Source: Ignavibacteriales bacterium
GTDB taxonomy: Bacteria > Bacteroidota > Ignavibacteria > UBA10030
Direction of reading: 5' to 3'
Length of the DNA stretch: 53,604 nt
Assembly (NCBI GenBank): GCA_016186715.1
Contig: JACPLA010000081.1
Span: 1 to 53,604 of the forward strand
In this document: positions 36,166-44,470 of the stretch, in pieces
Layout of the letters: the number at the start of each line of letters is the position of its first letter
Numbering within the stretch: the stretch's first letter is position 1
Program-made: the position numbers and the translations under genes
The notes under the pieces: generated by a model
What the model was told of the DNA's origin: nothing
What the model saw: the letters and a program-made list of their open reading frames with translations, nothing else
Database searches by the model: none

Positions 36166-37118
36166 AAACCAGAAAGCTGGGCACAAATGGCCCTGATCTC
36201 ACCGTGATAGGGTTTGGCGCTTGGGCCATTGGCGGACCGTGGGTCTATGGATGGGGGCCGGTCGACGACCGGGAATCCATCGCGGCGATTCACGCTGCGC
36301 TCGATGCGGGGATCAACTGGATTGACACGGCTGCGGCGTATGGGTTCGGACATTCGGAAACCATTGTGGGAAGGGCCCTGAAAGGAATGCGCGGAAAGGC
36401 CTTTGTCGCGACAAAAGGCGGATTGGTGCCAGATGGCAAAGGAGACGTGTACAGGAATTCGAGGCCGGAAAGCATTCGCACGGAAATCGAAGAAAGTCTC
36501 CTGAGGCTTCAAACCGATCATGTCGATCTCTACCAGATTCACTGGCCCGATGTGGGTGTGCCTTTCGAAGATTCATGGGAAACAATGGTTCGCCTTCGCG
36601 AGGAGGGGAAAGCGCGGTTTATAGGGGTCAGCAATTATGATGTGGCGGCGCTGGAGCGATGTCATGCGATCTCACCCGCCCAGTCCCTTCAACCTCCGTA
36701 CAGCATGTTAACCCGGGAGGTCGAATCCGAAATCCTTCCATACTGCCTGAAACGGGGAATCGGCGTCCTGGCATATAGTCCGATGCAATCAGGGCTCCTC
36801 TCGGGAACATTTGACAAGAGCCGGCTCGCACCGGACGATTGGAGGCACAAGTTTCACTGGTTCCAGGAGCCGAACCTTTCGGCAGCGCTGGAATTCGTGG
36901 AAGATTTAAGGCCTATGGCGGCCAAGTACGAAGCCACTGTGGGCCAGCTTGCGATCCAGTGGGTTTTGGCAGACCCAGCTGTCACGTGTGCCATTGTGGG
37001 AGCCCGCCGCCCGCGTCAGATCATTGAAACTATCCGCGCGGCTGATCTTCTTCTCTCGCGTGAGGATTTGGATTATATCCGTCACCTCATGAAACAGCGG
37101 TTTGATGCTAAAGACTAA
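36162..37118 (+). CDS. Aldo/keto reductase
   Basis: A 318-residue NAD(P)-dependent reductase. Tetrad residues: D55 and Y60 in 'NWIDTAAAYGFGHSE', K85 in 'FVATKGGLVP' and H127 in 'DLYQIHWPD'. C-terminal cofactor region 'TCAIVGARRPRQIIE'. It is translationally coupled to xylulokinase by ATGA and is the last gene of the long + strand series. It differs from the AKR at 10804, so the two likely have different substrates. Confidence 0.87.
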   Translation: MKTRKLGTNGPDLTVIGFGAWAIGGPWVYGWGPVDDRESIAAIHAALDAGINWIDTAAAYGFGHSETIVGRALKGMRGKAFVATKGGLVPDGKGDVYRNSRPESIRTEIEESLLRLQTDHVDLYQIHWPDVGVPFEDSWETMVRLREEGKARFIGVSNYDVAALERCHAISPAQSLQPPYSMLTREVESEILPYCLKRGIGVLAYSPMQSGLLSGTFDKSRLAPDDWRHKFHWFQEPNLSAALEFVEDLRPMAAKYEATVGQLAIQWVLADPAVTCAIVGARRPRQIIETIRAADLLLSREDLDYIRHLMKQRFDAKD

Positions 37119-37146
37119 GGGTCGGTGACAAAGAGGTCATTGGCGC

Positions 37147-38442
37147 ATGAAATATCTTGTTCGTCTTGCCCTGTTCGGCCTTATCTCCTTGAGTTGTTCC
37201 CGGGATGAACAAAAGGAGAACGGGCGCGTCGAAATCGTATTCTGGCATAGCTTTGTTGCGGCCACGATTCCTGCCCTCGACGAACTGATCGGGATGTTTG
37301 AACACGAGCATCCGGCCATCCAGATCAAAGCCGAGTACATACCGACCGGTGATGCGCTTGTTCAGAAACTGATTGCCGCCGTGCAAAGCAACACCGCGCC
37401 GGATATCTCCTGGATCCATGCGGATTTTCTCGACAAGCTGGTTGAAGCCGATGCGATTTATCCCATGGCGGATTTCATGAACGGGCCTGACGGGCTTGGG
37501 GTGGAAGACGTTCGGGACATCGTTCCTGCTTCCCTTGAAGCGGGTCGATGGCGGGGACAACAGTTTGCCCTTCCGATGGAGGCGACATCGCTGGCTCTTT
37601 TTTACAACCGCGATCTTTTCCGGAAGGCGGGTTTGAGTCCTGAGCGTCCACCCCGAACATGGGAGGAACTGCACGCCTTTGCTCGTCAGCTTACCGTTGA
37701 TAATGACGGTGACGGCAAGATCGACCAGTATGGATTTTTTGTCCCCGTGTTTCCCTCGTCCGGTCCCCTTAACATCTGGATGAACCTTCAGTGGGCCCCG
37801 TTCCTCTGGCAGGCCGGCGGTGACGAGCTGAGTGCAGATGGTTCCAGGGTGCTGTTTGACGGCCCAGCGGGGATTGCTGCGCTGGTGTTCTGGAAGAAAC
37901 TCTACTCCGACCTTGATTTCAGGAGTTTTGGGCTCTCGCATGACATGGGGTTTGCTTCGGGTAAACTCGGAATGATCCTCGACGGGCCATGGGATCTCCC
38001 CAAATTTCGTGAGCTCAAGAATATCGATTGGATGGTTGCACCTCTCCCCTCGGGGCCCGGGGGGAAGGCCACCTACATTGCTGGAGAACAACTGGCGATC
38101 TTCAGGCAAAGCAGGCATCCCCGTGAAGCATGGACATTTGTTCGGTGGGTGCTGGAGCCGCGCGTGCAGGCCTCGTTCTCCAGAAGTTCGGGGTACCTGC
38201 CCGTAAGGAAATCTGTTCTCCGGCTCGAACCCTACAGGGAATTTCTCAGGCGGGACAGTGTCATGCGGGTTTTTGTTGATCAGATGAACGTCGGGAGGGC
38301 CCGGCGCGCACCCGACCGTTATCGCGTGGAGATCAACAGGTTTCTTGCAGAGGCCATTGAGAGGGCAACGTTGGGAAACGAAGATCCATCCAAGGTTCTT
38401 GGAGAAGCTGCTGCAAAAGCGAATGCGGTCCTTGCAAGATGA
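37147..38442 (+). CDS. ABC-type sugar-binding lipoprotein (family 1)
   Basis: A 431-residue extracytoplasmic solute-binding protein. The lipobox is 'LISLSCSRD', with the modified Cys near residue 17. The mature start 'VEIVFWHSFVAATIPALDEL' and 'FEHEHPAIQIKAEYIPTGDA' are typical of maltose/oligosaccharide-type binding proteins, as is 'AEQLAIFRQSRHP'-like C-terminal sequence near 318 ('GEQLAIFRQSRHP'). No permease or ATPase genes follow; the next ~1.3 kb is decayed, so the rest of the transporter was either lost or lies elsewhere. Confidence 0.87.
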   Translation: MKYLVRLALFGLISLSCSRDEQKENGRVEIVFWHSFVAATIPALDELIGMFEHEHPAIQIKAEYIPTGDALVQKLIAAVQSNTAPDISWIHADFLDKLVEADAIYPMADFMNGPDGLGVEDVRDIVPASLEAGRWRGQQFALPMEATSLALFYNRDLFRKAGLSPERPPRTWEELHAFARQLTVDNDGDGKIDQYGFFVPVFPSSGPLNIWMNLQWAPFLWQAGGDELSADGSRVLFDGPAGIAALVFWKKLYSDLDFRSFGLSHDMGFASGKLGMILDGPWDLPKFRELKNIDWMVAPLPSGPGGKATYIAGEQLAIFRQSRHPREAWTFVRWVLEPRVQASFSRSSGYLPVRKSVLRLEPYREFLRRDSVMRVFVDQMNVGRARRAPDRYRVEINRFLAEAIERATLGNEDPSKVLGEAAAKANAVLAR

Positions 38443-38851
38443 GGGTGTCCCAAATCGCACGATTTTCGTGGGCGGCTAGTCCTGAAAAGCCGTGTGTCGG
38501 GCGGAATGTAATCCTTCCATACTATCAACTAACACATTCAGTGCTTCCTTAATTGACCAGCTATGTATGGCTATTTTAGCAGAATTCTGGAGGAACGAAT
38601 TACTTTCTTTTAAGCAGGGTTTTCGCGGTGGCTCCAAATGATTTAAGCAGAGGTCTATTAATTCGCATGCGCCACCGAATGAAAGCTGAAACCCGTCGAA
38701 GACTGCCCTCGAAGCGGAAGTCGATGAGAAGAAACGCCACCGGCACAGGAATTACGTTGACTACTTTAATGACCGGTGAAAGTCCGATATGAGGGTGAAG
38801 ATCGTGAGGTCGTGGTGTCGATGGCGAGAATCTCACCGTTCGGCGGCAGGG
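38443..38851. other. Non-coding spacer
   Basis: About 400 bases after the binding-protein gene with stops in all frames at short intervals and lower GC than the neighbouring genes. I see no gene, RNA or strong hairpin. It merges into the decayed coding stretch that follows. Confidence 0.5.
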
Positions 38852-39560
38852 CGAGGAGAGGGAGATCAATCAGTTCGATCTCGACAAGTATCGGGGAGCC
38901 ATCGTGCTTGAAGAAGACGGATATGCATTCGTTCAGCCGGGGGGGAGGGCAAAAGTTGCACTCGAAACGGGGATCACGCAGTAAGACTTTTTCCGGGAGG
39001 GACGATCCGGGTGATCAACGAGGAGGTCTGGAAGCGTGTCGAACCCGGTGAGGGTGTGAAGGTCGATGATGTGCTCTTAGGCCGGATCGTCGGGGGAGTC
39101 GCATTCTACAAACATGTGAATGAAGTCGGAGTTCTGGATAAGAACATCCGGCAGTATAACGTCCGTCAGAGGGAAACGGACCGAGGCGGACAGCAAACTG
39201 GAGAAGCAAGTTGCGACCGTCCGGGAGCGCGTGGATCGCGGGACGGTGGAGAATCAGGACTTGGAGATCGTGAAGGCTCGGATGGAGCACGGCGGCAGTG
39301 ATCTGCCCCTCGGCCAGACGAAACGCTCGATTGACTCGATGAAGTATACGGACGTTTTTGAGTCGTGGCTGAAGGATGCGGGGCCGGAGATCAATGACGT
39401 GATTGCGAAGTCGTACTCGAAGTCAGAGGAGTGGAAAGTGACGGCGCGGAACCTTGGGGGAGCGGATGAAGGCGGAGGATCAGAAGCGGGGGGAAGAGAT
39501 CGAGGCTCTGAATGCAATGTCACGGAAAAGGAATGGGGAAACTGGTCCCACCAAGGATAA
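38852..39560 (+). pseudogene. Decayed coding sequence in three frames
   Basis: Protein-like segments continue from one frame to the next. About 38852-38984 reads 'INQFDLDKYRGAIVLEEDGY' and 'VQPGGRAKVALETGIT', then a stop. From 39011 to about 39180 a second frame reads 'VINEEVWKRVEPGEGVKVDD' and 'GGVAFYKHVNEVGVLDKNI'. From about 39180 to 39480 a third frame reads 'SKLEKQVATVRERVD', 'DLEIVKARMEHGG' and 'YTDVFESWLKDAGPEINDV'. The joins need at least two frameshifts plus a stop. The first piece faintly resembles the barrel region of RND-type periplasmic adaptors, but I cannot name the family with confidence. Confidence 0.4.
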
Positions 39561-39754
39561 CGTTTGACGGTTATTTGATCGAAACCTTGCTAACAACGTC
39601 GTGTAGGTCATCGGGCTGCAAAAGAGCGTTCACTCGAGGTGAACTGTGGCTAAGGACAACGACGCACACTCATGGCGCGATGCGTTCGATGTCAGGCTGC
39701 AATGTTGTCTTCTTTAACAACTCTGCACGACCGACGGTGGGATCGTTCAAACCT

Positions 39755-41386
39755 CTACTTCTTGGTCAGGGCTGCGCGGGCGTACTCGACTTGAGGTAAT
39801 GCACGGTCTCCTTCTTTGCATTGGGCGACAATGTTCATGCAATAGGCCTGCGCTTTCTCATGATCCCCCGACTGCTCCGCCGCCTGAGCTGCCCCAACGA
39901 GTCCGTTGAGTCGCTTGCTGGAAGTAACCAGAGAAGCTTCAAACTCTTTCAGGGCTTGTGCCGGCTGATTCATTGCCAGGAGCAACGACCCCAGCATCTC
40001 ACGCGCAGGGATCAACGATCCGGGGGTGACCGGGTGTTTGTCCGTTGCGTCATCCAGGTCTGCGGAAGACCGCATCATCTTCTCGGCCTCCTCCTGCTTC
40101 CCTTCACGAAACAATGCCCAGGCTTCGGCCGACATGCGAAGAATGTCGATCTGCGAAACCCAATAAGGATCATTCTTTTCTTCCGTTGCCTTGCGAAGAG
40201 CCTGGAGCCGTTCTACCTCGGAGCGTGCGAGGGCGGAATTCCCACTTCGAGCAGCACTGACCGATCGCGTAAAAACAATCAGGGCCTCGGTCCAAGGGTA
40301 CCGCTCCCAGGGGAATGACACCGGAAGAGGCTTCAGCGCGATACCCTCCGCCCACCGGGAACTTTCAAGAATGTAGCGAGCCGGCATCGCAGCAAGCGCA
40401 TACGCGGCTGCAAGATTTGGCTTATCAAACCCGATCATCGATGGAATCCTGTCGATAACCTCCTTCGCACGTCGATGCTGGCCGATTTGAAGATAGCCGT
40501 AGACAATGTAATCATAAGCGTGAAGGGCATCGAATGAGGTGGCCCCGGGATTGGTTTTCCTGACCTCTTCCGATGCGACACGTGCCGAGACAATGTTCGT
40601 TTCTATGTTCTCTTCGTACAGGCCGAGTCTGATGAAAATATGAGAAGGCATATGGAGTGCATGCGGGACCGATGGAGCAATGGCGGCATAGATTCGGGCC
40701 GCCGGAAGAGCTTCGGAAGCCAGGGGCGCAGAATCAAAGCTGTGGATGATGTAATGCGCCACGCCTGGATGATTCGGCTGCCTTTTGAAAATGGATAATA
40801 GAATGTTCCCGGCCTTCTTGTTATTTGCATAGGTCTTGTCAGTTTTCAGCGAGGTCGCATTCAGAGCAAGGGCATAGAGAATGGCGGCTTCCTGGTCTTC
40901 CGGAAAAGCTTCGGATAATTGCTCCATGGCCCTTTCATACGCCAGAAGCCCCGCTCGGTGCCCATCCTTGTCTGCAGATTCATAGTAGGCTTGTATCGCA
41001 TCGAGGTACATTTGCTCTCGTTCTGTTTTGGCTCCAACATGACGCGCAGCTTTGAGGGCGTTCCTGGCCTTCTGAATTTCTTCGTCCGAAGGTGGTTCCC
41101 AGAGAAGACGGAAATAGCTCATTGCAACCCCCCAGTAAGCCATTGTGCACTGGGGATCCCGGATGGTCAGCTGATGAAACTCCTTCACTGCCTCGTAATA
41201 CCAGAAGGAATGAAGAAGAGCCATCGCCTTGTTAAACTCTTGCTGGGTCGATGGCTTATCCGTCGAAATGGGAAAATCGACTGTTCCGAGAGCCTTGACC
41301 CCCGAATGATGGGTCTGACTGAATACGGGTTCGTGCGTGAGAAGTAGAGCGGGAATGCAAAGGCAAAGCAATCGTACGCGCTGCAT
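39755..41386 (-). CDS. Exported tetratricopeptide-repeat protein
   Basis: A 543-residue protein on the reverse strand. The ATG at 41386 is fixed by a full AGGAGGT at 41391-41397 with a 4-base spacer; a longer open frame adds 18 residues without a ribosome site. Residues 1-24 are a signal peptide ('LLCLCIPALLLTHEPVFSQ'). The rest is helical, with TPR-like pairs such as 'ALLHSFWYYEAVKEFHQLTI', 'GYLQIGQHRRAKEVIDRIP' and 'ALKEFEASLVTSSKRLNGLV'. The block 'PNHPGVAHYIIHSFD' with 'PSHIFIRLGLYEE' is shared by a family of uncharacterised periplasmic TPR proteins. It is transcribed against its neighbours and shows no link to them. Confidence 0.82.
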   Translation of the reverse strand: MQRVRLLCLCIPALLLTHEPVFSQTHHSGVKALGTVDFPISTDKPSTQQEFNKAMALLHSFWYYEAVKEFHQLTIRDPQCTMAYWGVAMSYFRLLWEPPSDEEIQKARNALKAARHVGAKTEREQMYLDAIQAYYESADKDGHRAGLLAYERAMEQLSEAFPEDQEAAILYALALNATSLKTDKTYANNKKAGNILLSIFKRQPNHPGVAHYIIHSFDSAPLASEALPAARIYAAIAPSVPHALHMPSHIFIRLGLYEENIETNIVSARVASEEVRKTNPGATSFDALHAYDYIVYGYLQIGQHRRAKEVIDRIPSMIGFDKPNLAAAYALAAMPARYILESSRWAEGIALKPLPVSFPWERYPWTEALIVFTRSVSAARSGNSALARSEVERLQALRKATEEKNDPYWVSQIDILRMSAEAWALFREGKQEEAEKMMRSSADLDDATDKHPVTPGSLIPAREMLGSLLLAMNQPAQALKEFEASLVTSSKRLNGLVGAAQAAEQSGDHEKAQAYCMNIVAQCKEGDRALPQVEYARAALTKK

Positions 41387-41839
41387 CGCGACCTCCTGCC
41401 GGAAAACCGGCACGTGAAAGTTGAAAATCTTCACGGCCAATGGATGAGTCCGAAAGGCATCGGGAACGGAGGGTCGAGCTCAGCTGCACAGAGGATTGTT
41501 CCGTCCAAAGGTTCGGCGTCCATTCAGACGTGAATACTGATCAATGTACAAAGAACCACAAACAAAAAACAAGCCCGAAAATAGGTTCTTTTGATGCAAT
41601 GTCTGCCTCTGGAATACGTGTGCGACGCCTCGTCACGTGTATCAGGTATGAACCTGTCGAAAGAGTACTGAGCAACCAAAGCATGAGGTAGGGAAAAGAG
41701 AGTGGTGGAATTCCAGAAGATTCTGGGGTTTCTGGCCTGTCGCGAAGGAAAATTGCCGGTTGGCGATCCAACTCCTCCGCATTCTGAATTTTCCAGCTCT
41801 TCAACCGCTCCTTTGTTCCAATTTCCCATCACGCCAGCC
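41387..41839. other. Intergenic region between divergent genes
   Basis: Together with the element at 41840-41993, this is the 680-base spacer between the reverse-strand TPR gene and the + strand amidohydrolase gene, so it should hold both promoters. A short perfect inverted repeat (CCAGAA, 41713-41718; TTCTGG, 41721-41726) is present. The short open frames here have no ribosome site or recognisable protein features. Confidence 0.4.
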
Positions 41840-41993
41840 GGTAGTGTCTCAGTTTCCCTTAAAAAGATCAACGCAGAGGCGGGGAGGTCGCAGAGGAACG
41901 CAGAGTTTCAAACAAAAATAAGGGGTTTATCCTCTGCGATACTCCGCGTTCTCTGCGCCTCTGCGATTTTCTTTCCCAACATGAGTCACTACC
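41840..41993. mobile_element. MITE-like element with terminal inverted repeats and 8-bp target duplication
   Basis: A 154-bp non-coding element. Its ends are inverted repeats: GGTAGTGTCTCAG at the left and, read on the reverse strand, GGTAGTGACTCAT at the right (11 of 13 match). The direct repeat CGCCAGCC lies immediately outside both ends (41832-41839 and 41994-42001), as left by transposition. Internally it is a long palindrome whose arms are runs of 'CGCAGAGG' and 'ACGCAGAG', so the transcript would fold into a hairpin. It encodes no transposase. A related single arm is at 11801-11832. Confidence 0.7.
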
Positions 41994-42069
41994 CGCCAGC
42001 CGGATTTCTTGATTCATGTTCAAATACTTGGTACCATTCGATTCATTGGATTATCCCAAGGAGGTTTTC

Positions 42070-42939
42070 ATGCCCAGGATCGTCCGCGGTGGACTTATTC
42101 AGTGCTCGCTCTCCGAATCGACCGAAAAGCCGATTGATACGATAAAAAAATCGATGATCGAGCGGCACCTTGCGCTCATCGAAGAGGCCGGGAAAAAGGG
42201 GGTGCAAATCCTCTGTCTTCAGGAGCTGTTCTACGGGCCATATTTTTGTGCTGAACAGAAGACCAAATGGTACGCCATGGTCGAACGCATTCCGGACGGG
42301 CCGACGATCAAACTGATGCAGGAGTATGCAAGAAAATACAAAATGGTGATGATTGTCCCCGTGTACGAAGAAGAAATGACCGGAGTGTACTACAATACTG
42401 CCGCCGTTCTTGATGCCGATGGTACTTACCTTGGCAAATACCGCAAACATCACATCCCCCAGGTCGACCCCGGGTTCTGGGAAAAGTTCTACTTCAAACC
42501 GGGAAACCTCGGATACCCTGTTTTCAAAACCCGATATGCCCAGGTGGGGGTCTATATTTGCTACGATCGCCATTTTCCCGAAGGCGCCAGAGTTCTGGGT
42601 CTGCACGGGGCGGAAATCGTCTTCAATCCGTCCGCCACCGTGGCAGGGCTGTCTGAATATCTCTGGGAGTTGGAGCAACCAGCCCATGCCGTTGCAAACG
42701 GGTATTTCATCGGCGCGATCAACAGGGTGGGCAAGGAACCTCCGTGGAATATCGGCGAATTCTACGGGAAGAGCTATTTCTGCAATCCACGGGGAAAAAT
42801 CATTGCCCAGGCAGGCCGGGATAAGTCAGAACTTGTCGTTGCCGATTTGAACCTGGACGAAATTCAAGAGGTAAGATCGGTGTGGCAGTTCTTCCGGGAC
42901 CGAAGGCCTGAGTCATACCGGGACCTCGTTGAAACCTAG
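42070..42939 (+). CDS. Beta-ureidopropionase / N-carbamoyl-beta-alanine amidohydrolase (nitrilase superfamily)
   Basis: Hydrolyses N-carbamoyl-beta-alanine to beta-alanine, CO2 and ammonia, the third step of reductive pyrimidine breakdown. The catalytic triad is visible: E52 in 'LCLQELFYGPYFC', K126 in 'LGKYRKHHIPQ' and C164 in 'VYICYDRHFPEGAR'. Length (289 residues) fits the family. AAGGAGG at 42058-42064 fixes the ATG at 42070; the frame is open to an ATG at 42016 without a ribosome site. N-carbamoylputrescine amidase is a close relative, but the neighbouring dihydropyrimidinase and PreT/PreA genes favour ureidopropionase. Confidence 0.87.
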   Translation: MPRIVRGGLIQCSLSESTEKPIDTIKKSMIERHLALIEEAGKKGVQILCLQELFYGPYFCAEQKTKWYAMVERIPDGPTIKLMQEYARKYKMVMIVPVYEEEMTGVYYNTAAVLDADGTYLGKYRKHHIPQVDPGFWEKFYFKPGNLGYPVFKTRYAQVGVYICYDRHFPEGARVLGLHGAEIVFNPSATVAGLSEYLWELEQPAHAVANGYFIGAINRVGKEPPWNIGEFYGKSYFCNPRGKIIAQAGRDKSELVVADLNLDEIQEVRSVWQFFRDRRPESYRDLVET

Positions 42940-42945
42940 CTTTAC

Positions 42946-43000
42946 AATGTGCAATGAGCAATCAAATTGATAATTGCAAACTGCCAATTGACAATTGAAA
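42946..43000. repeat. AATTG-rich dispersed repeat, copy 1
   Basis: The gap between the amidohydrolase and aminotransferase genes is made of short variants of CAATTG / GCAAT (for example 'CAATGTGCAATGAGCAATC' and 'CCAATTGACAATTG') that can pair with each other in many registers. The same kind of sequence fills 47672-47800. It replaces a normal leader, so the aminotransferase ATG at 43004 lacks a clear ribosome site. Confidence 0.55.
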
Positions 43001-43003
43001 ACC

Positions 43004-44344
43004 ATGGGATTATCCTCAAAAGAGATCTCTGACCTGACTGCGCGCTATACCTATGGCACTTGGCGCTTTCAAAAAGGCTGGAAGCCGCTCCATATCCAGG
43101 ATGCGGAGGATTGTTACTTCATCGACGGCGACGGAAACCGCTACCTCGATTTCTCTTCCCAGCTTATGTGTGTCACGCTCGGTCACAAGAACAAGGCCGT
43201 GATTAAGTCGATTGAAGAGCAGGCGAGAAAGCTGGCGTATATCGGCCCCGGCTATGCTACCGACGTTCGTGCCGAGCTCAGCACATTGCTTTTGGACGTC
43301 CTCCCCAAGGGACTCGATAAATACTTCTTCACGACATCCGGGACTGAAGCCAACGAGGCGGCGTTCAAGATCGCCCGAATGGTCACGGGACGGACGAAAA
43401 TCATTGCCCGGTACAGATCGTACCACGGATCAACCATGGGATCGATCGCCGCAACAGGTGACCCGCGGCGATGGGCCATGGAACCGGCGGGAAAGATCCC
43501 CGGTGTCATCTTTGCCCCCGAAGTCAACTGCTTCGATTGTCCCCTCCTCCACACCTATCCCGAATGCGGCATCGCTTGCGTCGAATACATCGATCATATG
43601 ATAGAAAACGAAAGCGACGTTGCCGCGGTGATCGTTGAGCCGGTCGTCGGAACGAACGGCGTCCTGATCCCTCCGAAGGAGTACATGCCTCGGCTCCGAA
43701 CGATCTGCGATGCACACGGCGTTCTCCTCATCGCCGATGAGGTGATGACCGGGTGGGGCCGGACCGGCAAATGGTTTGCGATGGACCATTGGGATGTCAT
43801 CCCCGATATTTTGGTCACGGCTAAGGGTATCACTTCGGCCTACGTCCCCCTCGGCTTGTGCGCTACCACCTCGAAGATCGCGTCGTATTTCGATGATCAC
43901 TTCTTTTCTCATGGTCATACGTACGAAGCACATCCGCTCACGCTTGCCCCCGCAATTGCGGCAATCAATGAAATCAAGCGTCTTCAGCTTGTGGATCGCG
44001 CAGCAGAATTGGGAGAGTATATGGGGGAAAGGTTGAATGCTTTGAAGACCAGGCACCCATCAATCGGTGATGTCCGCGGGCTGGGGCTCTTCTGGGCCGT
44101 CGAGCTCGTCAAAAATAAGTCGGAAATGAAATACTTCAATGTAAAGGCGGACAAGATCAAGGGCGTGCCGACAATGGTGGAGAAGATTGCCGGGGCTATG
44201 ATGAAGAAAGGAGTTTTCCTCCAGGCATGGATTAGCCACTTTGTGATTGCCCCGCCTCTTATCATAACGAAAGAGGAAATTGATCTTGGTGTCCGTGCGC
44301 TCGATGAGGCCCTTGAAATGGCCGACAAAGAGGTGGAGAACTAA
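43004..44344 (+). CDS. Class III aminotransferase (probable beta-alanine / omega-amino acid transaminase)
   Basis: A 446-residue PLP enzyme. The Schiff-base lysine is K274 in 'DILVTAKGITSAYVPLG', the PLP-binding Asp is D245 in 'LLIADEVMTGWGRTGKW', and 'FFTTSGTEANEAAFKIAR' holds the phosphate cup. Between ureidopropionase and PreT it most likely converts beta-alanine (or beta-aminoisobutyrate from thymine) to malonate semialdehyde (or its methyl form). I chose ATG 43004; a TTG lies 9 bases upstream. Confidence 0.85.
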   Translation: MGLSSKEISDLTARYTYGTWRFQKGWKPLHIQDAEDCYFIDGDGNRYLDFSSQLMCVTLGHKNKAVIKSIEEQARKLAYIGPGYATDVRAELSTLLLDVLPKGLDKYFFTTSGTEANEAAFKIARMVTGRTKIIARYRSYHGSTMGSIAATGDPRRWAMEPAGKIPGVIFAPEVNCFDCPLLHTYPECGIACVEYIDHMIENESDVAAVIVEPVVGTNGVLIPPKEYMPRLRTICDAHGVLLIADEVMTGWGRTGKWFAMDHWDVIPDILVTAKGITSAYVPLGLCATTSKIASYFDDHFFSHGHTYEAHPLTLAPAIAAINEIKRLQLVDRAAELGEYMGERLNALKTRHPSIGDVRGLGLFWAVELVKNKSEMKYFNVKADKIKGVPTMVEKIAGAMMKKGVFLQAWISHFVIAPPLIITKEEIDLGVRALDEALEMADKEVEN

Positions 44345-44350
44345 ATGGAG

Positions 44351-44406
44351 GTCGGATCTCCTCGCCAGCCTTTTCGAACCCTCCAAGGCGGGCCGGCAGA
44401 TCCGAC
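44351..44406. repeat. Long imperfect hairpin
   Basis: A 56-base inverted repeat between the aminotransferase and preT genes. The outer arms are GTCGGATCT (44351-44359) and AGATCCGAC (44398-44406), perfect over 9 bp. After a symmetric 4-base mismatch (cctc/cggc), the inner arms GCCAGCCTT (44364-44372) and AAGGCGGGC (44385-44393) pair with one mismatch around a 12-base loop. No T-run follows, so it is more like a REP-type palindrome than an intrinsic terminator. Confidence 0.5.
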
Positions 44407-44470
44407 GATATGAGACGCAGGCTTTTGAACCGGAATAGGAGTTCCGGGCTACACAGGCACGCGGTTTGTT

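Noticed and set aside
37108-38460. A 450-codon reverse-strand open frame
   Set aside because: Antisense to the sugar-binding lipoprotein gene; its protein shows no recognisable domain or signal.
41866-41980. The CGCAGAGG repeats read as a CRISPR array or terminator
   Set aside because: There are only inverted, unevenly spaced units, no regular spacers and no T-run; the ends and target duplication show a transposable element.
42070-42939. N-carbamoylputrescine amidase of polyamine synthesis
   Set aside because: The sequence alone allows it, but no agmatine deiminase is present and the neighbours are pyrimidine-degradation genes.
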